From the NCBI GenBank assembly GCA_963623095.1, contig CAVFKD010000001.1, positions 1 through 64,000 of the forward strand: a stretch of DNA of 64,000 nucleotides. Reading direction: 5' to 3'. The stretch's first letter is position 1. Each line of letters begins with the position of its first letter. This DNA is from UBA3210 sp963623095. Its GTDB lineage: Bacteria; Bacillota_I; Bacilli_A; RFN20; CAG-449. The notes below the pieces were generated by a model. It did not search any database and was not told the origin of the DNA. It saw only the letters and a list, made by a program, of their open reading frames with translations. The position numbers were made by a program, and so were the translations under genes. Below, piece after piece: positions 59,654-64,000 of this stretch.

Positions 59654-60456
59654 AATTCTTTCACCATACTTTCTTCATCATTACTTGATAAAGTAATGCC
59701 TAATTTTTCTAGTTCATCATATAATTTAAATGAAAAAGGAATATCTAATTTAATTTCTAATAATTTATCTTTATTTTTAAATACTTCATTAGGTGCCCCA
59801 TTAAAGATAATTTCACCATCATCAATAACAATAACCCTATCAGAAGAAAATGCTTCTTCAATATCGTGAGTAATAGAAAGAATGGTTAAATCACTTCTTT
59901 CTTTTTTAATCTTCTTAATGACTTGTTTAATTTCACTTTTACCTTTTGGATCAAGCATTGCAGTAGCTTCATCAAAGATAATTAAATCAGGATGCATCGC
60001 AAGAACTCCCGCGATCGCGACACGTTGTTTTTGTCCACCAGATAAAGAAGTAGGTTCTTTATTTAAGAATTCTTCCATTCCGACAATCTTAGAATATTTA
60101 TTGATAATTTCATCCATTTGTTCATGAGGAACTTGATGATTTTCTAATCCAAAAGCAATATCATCCGCGACAGTAGAACCAGTAAATTGGTTATCAGGAT
60201 TTTGGAAAACAATTCCTACTTTATTTCTAATAGAATATAAATTTTCTTCATTTAATACTTCATCAAAAACTTTAATGGTTCCTTTTTGTGCTTCAAGTAA
60301 ACCGATAATAAGTTTTGCAAGAGTAGATTTTCCTGAACCATTATGGCCAATAATAGCCACATATTCTCCTTTATCAACGTCAAAAGAAAGGTCGTTAAAG
60401 ACCTTTGTTTCTTTGTCATATCTAAATTTTAAATGTTCTACTTCTAAAGCTTTCAT
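59644..60456 (-). CDS. ecfA1: ECF transporter ATPase EcfA1
   Basis: The 270-residue ABC ATPase has Walker A GHNGSGKSTLAKLI, Q-loop FQNPDNQFTGSTV, signature LSGGQKQRVAIAG and Walker B LIIFDEATAMLDP. It pairs with EcfA2 to power EcfT. It starts directly after the stop of a small membrane-protein gene. Confidence 0.95.
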   Translation of the reverse strand: MKALEVEHLKFRYDKETKVFNDLSFDVDKGEYVAIIGHNGSGKSTLAKLIIGLLEAQKGTIKVFDEVLNEENLYSIRNKVGIVFQNPDNQFTGSTVADDIAFGLENHQVPHEQMDEIINKYSKIVGMEEFLNKEPTSLSGGQKQRVAIAGVLAMHPDLIIFDEATAMLDPKGKSEIKQVIKKIKKERSDLTILSITHDIEEAFSSDRVIVIDDGEIIFNGAPNEVFKNKDKLLEIKLDIPFSFKLYDELEKLGITLSSNDEESMVKELCQ

Positions 60457-60702
60457 CTATTTATTTTCATTCCTTTGTTTGTCTCTTCTAAAAACAATAT
60501 AGAAGAATAACCAATAACAAATTGTAAATACAAGTAATACTACTCCAGCGATAATATATCCTGAAGAATTGTCTCCGAATATCTTACCTCCGTAAGTAAC
60601 ACCTGCGAGTATAGATAATAACATAAAATAAATAACAATAGTAATAACTATTCTATTTCTTCTAATTCTTTTTCTTTTTGCTTTTTCTAATCCGTTATCC
60701 AT
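60457..60702 (-). CDS. Small membrane protein, two helices, unknown function
   Basis: The 81-residue protein has a very basic front (KAKRKRIRRNR), two hydrophobic helices (about 18-40 and 48-71) and a charged tail. It is packed between dCMP deaminase (three bases) and ecfA1 (adjacent), so it is probably cotranscribed with the transporter. The ribosome site is weak. No family recognised. Confidence 0.6.
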   Translation of the reverse strand: MDNGLEKAKRKRIRRNRIVITIVIYFMLLSILAGVTYGGKIFGDNSSGYIIAGVVLLVFTICYWLFFYIVFRRDKQRNENK

Positions 60703-60705
60703 AAT

Positions 60706-61185
60706 CTATTTAAACTCTATAAATGGAGTTTTCCCTTCATATTTTCTATATTTAACACCTGTCATATCAAACATCTTCTTACTTGCGATGATTGATGGAG
60801 TATTCGCGTATTTATCATCCATGTAAATGACTTCTTTAATTCCTGATTGAATAATTGCTTTCGCACATTCATTACATGGGAATAAAGTAACATAGATTCG
60901 ACCATTTTCTAATGATCCTGTCGCGTTTAATATCGCATTGAATTCTGCATGACATACGTATAAATATTTAGTTTCTAAAGCATCGCCTTCACGATCCCAA
61001 GGCATATCATCATCCTTACAACCAATTGGCATACCATTATATCCCATAGTTAAAACCTTATTTTTATCTGATGCGACTAACGCACCTACTTGAGTGGAAG
61101 GATCTTTACTTCTTAAACCAGTAAGTTTCGCAACACCCATAAAATATTCATCCCAACTAATATAATCTTTTCTTTGTCCTGCCAT
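60706..61185 (-). CDS. Deoxycytidylate (dCMP) deaminase, ComEB-like
   Basis: The 159-residue zinc enzyme turns dCMP to dUMP for thymidylate synthesis. The site is CHAEFNAIL (His, Glu) with TLFPCNECAK for zinc, and the front has KDPSTQVGA. Length matches dCMP deaminases such as ComEB. AGGTGG precedes the ATG. It leads the minus-strand group with ecfA1-ecfA2-ecfT-truA. Confidence 0.9.
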   Translation of the reverse strand: MAGQRKDYISWDEYFMGVAKLTGLRSKDPSTQVGALVASDKNKVLTMGYNGMPIGCKDDDMPWDREGDALETKYLYVCHAEFNAILNATGSLENGRIYVTLFPCNECAKAIIQSGIKEVIYMDDKYANTPSIIASKKMFDMTGVKYRKYEGKTPFIEFK

Positions 61186-61303
61186 AGAATCACCACCTAT
61201 TAATTAAATTATATATAATTTAAACATATTTTTTAAATAAAAGAATATATTTATTTTAAAATAAATAAATATAAAATATAATTTCACTAAGGAGATATCT
61301 ATT

Positions 61304-62014
61304 ATGGGTGAAAACATAATTACAATACGTAATCTTACTAAAATTTATTCCGGTAATTCCTTTCCTAGTTTATTAAATATTGATTTAGATTTATCAACAG
61401 GACAAATAGTTGGCTTACTTGGTCCAAATGGTTCAGGAAAAACTACCCTAATTAAAATTTTAAATGGATTATTAAGATCATATACTGGTGAAGTATATAT
61501 TGATGGTCATGAACCATCCGCGTATACTAAATCAATCGTTTCTTATTTACCAGATTCAACTTATTTAGATCAAAATCACACTGTCGAACAAGTAATAAAA
61601 ATGTTTAAAGATTTGTACGCAGATTTCAAAGAAGAAAAGATGATGGAACTACTCACCAAATTTAGAATTGAGCCAAAAGCTAAAATTAAAACTCTATCTA
61701 AAGGTAATAAAGAAAAAGTCCAATTAGGTCTTGTATTATCACGTGAGGCAAAAATATATATTCTTGATGAACCAATCGGAGGAGTTGATCCTGCGACTAG
61801 AGATTACATCATCAATGTTATTATTAATAGTTACAATAAAGATGCATTAGTTATAATCGCAACTCACTTAATTGAAGAAATTGAATCTATTTGTAAAACA
61901 GTTATCTTCTTAAAAGAAGGTCGTATTATTCGAGTTGGAGATAAAGATCAATTAATCAAGCAACACGATAAATCCATCAATGAATTATTCAAGGAGGATT
62001 TTAAATGTTTCTAA
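61304..62014 (+). CDS. ABC transporter ATP-binding protein
   Basis: The 236-residue ATPase has Walker A GPNGSGKTTLIKIL, a changed signature LSKGNKEKVQLG in place of LSGGQ, and Walker B IYILDEPIGGVDP. This signature form is seen in YtrB/EcsA-like exporters. Substrate unknown. TAAGGAG precedes the ATG, and a TATAAT at 61277-61282 marks a promoter. It overlaps its permease gene by ten bases. Confidence 0.88.
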   Translation: MGENIITIRNLTKIYSGNSFPSLLNIDLDLSTGQIVGLLGPNGSGKTTLIKILNGLLRSYTGEVYIDGHEPSAYTKSIVSYLPDSTYLDQNHTVEQVIKMFKDLYADFKEEKMMELLTKFRIEPKAKIKTLSKGNKEKVQLGLVLSREAKIYILDEPIGGVDPATRDYIINVIINSYNKDALVIIATHLIEEIESICKTVIFLKEGRIIRVGDKDQLIKQHDKSINELFKEDFKCF

Positions 62015-62823
62015 AATTATTAAAACACGATTTAATCTCCTTAAAAAACTCTTTCTTTATTTTATTTATTATTACTGTCTGTGTCGCAGTAATTGCCCCA
62101 TTTCTAGTTTATAGTCTTTATAAATATTCTATAACAGGAGAAGAAGGATTAGGAATAGCTTATTTATTAATATTTGGTATTTATTCATTAGTATTATTAT
62201 TTGTTGGTATTGTCGTAATATTATTCTTGATCAATGCCGTAAGATTCTTTAAAAATAGTTTCTTTTCTTCTCAAGGATATTTAACTTTAACTCTTCCTAT
62301 TTCAACCACAAAAAATGTTTTATCTAAATTACTCGCGATTGTTATTTGGGCTTTAGCCTTTTTGTTAGTCGCATGTATAAGTTTCTTTATATCAATGATT
62401 ATATTAAATGTCTTACTTGTGAATGATTCTTCTTCAGATATTAGTGTATGGGAATCTATTCAACAAATGTTCATAGATATGTTTGATAATTCATATTTTG
62501 AAGGCGCTACTGCCTCAAGTATTATTGCATTTATTTTAAGAATATTTAATCTAATTATCTCACCTATATTAACATTATCATTGATGTTATTTATTATCAC
62601 TTTAGGTAATATAAAGCCATTTAAAAAGCATTCAGTATTAGCGAGTATACTATTCGCGATAGTCATATATTTCGCAATATCTATAGGTTCTACCAATATC
62701 GCAACATATATAGAAGATGGCATTGTTGAAAACGTTGTTATCTTATTATTAGAAACAGCATTAACAATTCTAAGCGTATTTGGTATTGTTAAATTAATCG
62801 ATCACAAAGTTGAAATTTCTTAA
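62005..62823 (+). CDS. ABC transporter permease
   Basis: The 272-residue protein has six hydrophobic helices and the segment GYLTLTLPISTTKNVLSKL after the second, typical of ABC-2 type exporters. A GGAGG site sits in the end of the ATPase gene. With that ATPase it should form a homodimeric-type exporter or stress transporter. Confidence 0.8.
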   Translation: MFLKLLKHDLISLKNSFFILFIITVCVAVIAPFLVYSLYKYSITGEEGLGIAYLLIFGIYSLVLLFVGIVVILFLINAVRFFKNSFFSSQGYLTLTLPISTTKNVLSKLLAIVIWALAFLLVACISFFISMIILNVLLVNDSSSDISVWESIQQMFIDMFDNSYFEGATASSIIAFILRIFNLIISPILTLSLMLFIITLGNIKPFKKHSVLASILFAIVIYFAISIGSTNIATYIEDGIVENVVILLLETALTILSVFGIVKLIDHKVEIS

Positions 62824-62830
62824 GCAAACA

Positions 62831-62861
62831 AAAAGATTATCGGAGACCGATAATCTTTTTT
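62831..62861. terminator. Bidirectional terminator between convergent genes
   Basis: AAAAGATTATCGG/CCGATAATCTTTT, thirteen bases with a three-base loop and T's on both strands. Confidence 0.92.
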
Positions 62862-62873
62862 TGCTTGATTTAA

Positions 62874-63359
62874 TTATTTTGAATATGAAACTTTTATTTC
62901 GACAGATTCTTCAGCAAGAATTGCATTTAAATATGTTAATAAACCATTTTCATTCCAAGTATAATGACCTGTTGCAATTTCGCTTGAATTTGAAGGATTT
63001 GTTGCAGTTTCTTTGATTTCAAAACCACTACCTGCGTAATATTCATCGCCATCAATTTCACTTACACAGAAGTAATTTAATTTAAATTCATTAATCATTT
63101 CTGAATAAAGACTATCAGTAACGCTTTTTGTCGTTAAAGTTCTATCACTCTTTACAGTTGCTTCACAATCAACACTTAATGTTGTTCCACCGATTTTTGC
63201 GTTACCAGTGATTTTTGCTGTTTTGTATTCAACAGTTGTTTTTAAAGCTTCTTCAGCTTTTGTTTTGAATGTAGCGAAATCAACTTTTGAGTTACCACAT
63301 CCTACGAATGTTACTGCACATAATGATAATAATGCAGCATTTCTAAATAATTTTTTCAT
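62874..63359 (-). CDS. Small lipoprotein, unknown function
   Basis: The 161-residue protein has a lipoprotein signal with the box FVGCGN (Cys21) and a soluble part of beta type with two further cysteines (VDCEAT and NYFCVSE). It resembles the small lipoproteins common in Mollicutes-like genomes, but I recognise no family. Its promoter has TTTACA-16-TATAAT and a TACANNTGTA box. Confidence 0.7.
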   Translation of the reverse strand: MKKLFRNAALLSLCAVTFVGCGNSKVDFATFKTKAEEALKTTVEYKTAKITGNAKIGGTTLSVDCEATVKSDRTLTTKSVTDSLYSEMINEFKLNYFCVSEIDGDEYYAGSGFEIKETATNPSNSSEIATGHYTWNENGLLTYLNAILAEESVEIKVSYSK

Positions 63360-63410
63360 TTATATAATTCCCTTCCATTATATGACATTACGTCTATATA
63401 ACTTGTATAC

Positions 63411-63438
63411 ATTATACTATATTTGATACAGGTGTAAA
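63411..63438 (-). promoter_or_regulatory. Promoter of the lipoprotein gene with a TACANNTGTA box
   Basis: TTTACA (63433-63438) and TATAAT (63411-63416) are 16 bases apart on the minus strand. TACACCTGTA (63427-63436) overlaps the -35, as at 42289-42298. Confidence 0.5.
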
Positions 63439-63451
63439 CATTTTTAAAATT

Positions 63452-63488
63452 AAAAATCTCTAGATAAACTTAAAATTTACCTAGAGAT
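63452..63488 (-). terminator. Terminator of the gene at the right edge
   Basis: ATCTCTAG/CTAGAGAT with a loop that pairs partly, followed by four T's on the minus strand. Confidence 0.7.
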
Positions 63489-63498
63489 ATTAAATATC

Positions 63499-64000
63499 TT
63501 ATTTTTTAGTCGCAAGTTTTACGCATTCATAAGCTCCATTATATAAGCCCATTTTATTTAAACGTAAAATTTGTTCATTCATATTTTTTAATAATGCCTT
63601 ATCGTAGATGAAATCATCTAACATTGCATTCATCTTCTTAGTTGTATCGCATTCATAAGTTGCATCACCAATTTCTTTTCCATAATATGCAGAGAATACT
63701 TCATGTCCTCCAATATGTCTCATAAAGATTTTAGGAATTGGATAGAATACTAATTCACTTGGTTTAGTAATTAATAAATCACATTTTCTCATTAATAAGT
63801 TTGTAGAATAAACCGCAGGGAAGATGTCTTTATGGAAGATGTTATATACACCTTTAATTTCATTTTCATTCATCGAAGAAACAAAGGTTTTAAATTCATC
63901 ATATTTATCAAAATAAGTTGGATAATCTTTATAATCCTTAATTTCTTTACAAAGATATTCATAAACTTTTAAATGATCACCAAAGTTAATAAATAAAGCA
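63499..64000 (-). CDS. C-terminal part of a gene cut by the right edge (possible GT28/MurG-like protein)
   Basis: The frame stays open to the last base, so the internal ATG at 63873 is probably not the start and at least 166 residues are visible. The stretch TNLLMRKCDLLITKPSELVF followed by YPIPKIFM and RHIGGHE recalls the donor-binding part of MurG-like lipid glycosyltransferases, in which a DLLITKPG-type motif precedes a proline-rich turn. The glycine-rich loop is not a clear match, so the call is weak. A C-terminal helical end follows. Confidence 0.5.
   Translation of the reverse strand, partial: ALFINFGDHLKVYEYLCKEIKDYKDYPTYFDKYDEFKTFVSSMNENEIKGVYNIFHKDIFPAVYSTNLLMRKCDLLITKPSELVFYPIPKIFMRHIGGHEVFSAYYGKEIGDATYECDTTKKMNAMLDDFIYDKALLKNMNEQILRLNKMGLYNGAYECVKLATKK

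Noticed and set aside
60715..60734. AAACTC/GAGTTT hairpin before the small membrane-protein gene
   Set aside because: It lies in dCMP deaminase codons, the stem is weak and no T run follows, so I did not count it as a third hidden ribosome site.
1..64000. CRISPR arrays, insertion sequences, prophage or att sites
   Set aside because: No spaced direct repeats, transposase, integrase cluster or phage genes were seen; the one tyrosine recombinase sits in the conserved topA-trmFO context and is XerC.

Overview
The window is a 64-kb piece of an AT-rich bacterial chromosome with housekeeping content. The PolC-type replicative polymerase, GatCAB, TrmFO, CdaA, RbgA and the group II ECF module all point to Bacillota, class Bacilli. 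TAA, TAG and TGA all end genes, so the code is standard (table 11). The low GC, short intergenic spaces and lack of wall genes in view would fit one of the small-genome, Mollicutes-like gut lineages, but that placement is inference. A run of 64 Ns at 6111-6174 shows that this is a draft scaffold. I saw no prophage, insertion sequence, CRISPR array or rRNA gene.

Layout. 1-6100: an edge fragment, tRNA-Gly(CCC), an M42 peptidase, YbaK, and a two-gene homologue of the large 2-hydroxyacyl-CoA dehydratase activase proteins. 6200-8750 (+): three genes that all carry zinc ribbons (an SPFH protein, a YdjG-like membrane protein and a small two-helix protein). 8777-18500: DUF4186, a GT1 glycosyltransferase, guaA behind a guanine riboswitch, uraA behind a leader peptide and terminator, a HAD nucleotidase, an EEP-family protein, a MerR regulator, YlmH and an MBL-fold hydrolase. 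18600-41400 (almost all minus): tRNA-Val(GAC), then a long collinear block that, in transcription order, reads lepB-rbgA-rnhB-dprA-topA-trmFO-xerC-rpsB-tsf-pyrH-frr-cdsA-dxr-rseP-polC-cvpA-mgtC-rdgB-cdaA-surE. 41480-47100: membrane proteins, rplS, and, divergently, rpsP-khpA-rimM-trmD. 47100-54800: a 5'-nucleotidase lipoprotein, a DJ-1 protein, gatCAB and pcrA. 54900-61200: an orphan diguanylate cyclase, a PHP phosphatase, truA, ecfT-ecfA2-ecfA1 and dCMP deaminase. 61300-64000: an ABC transporter, a small lipoprotein and a gene cut by the right edge.

How it works together. The core is information processing (replication, tRNA modification, ribosome assembly and recycling) with membrane and isoprenoid precursor genes. 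A second theme is nucleotide supply: guaA, uraA, a YjjG-like nucleotidase, SurE, RdgB, UMP kinase, dCMP deaminase and an exported 5'-nucleotidase. The most interesting DNA is regulatory. The uraA leader looks like a pyrBI-style, translation-coupled UTP attenuator. The guaA leader joins a guanine aptamer to a second helix-closed domain that has a competing repeat. Two genes (dprA and the membrane gene at 43241) carry their Shine-Dalgarno sequence inside the 3' arm of the preceding terminator hairpin. Calls rest on recognition of families and motifs by eye; no search or folding program was run.
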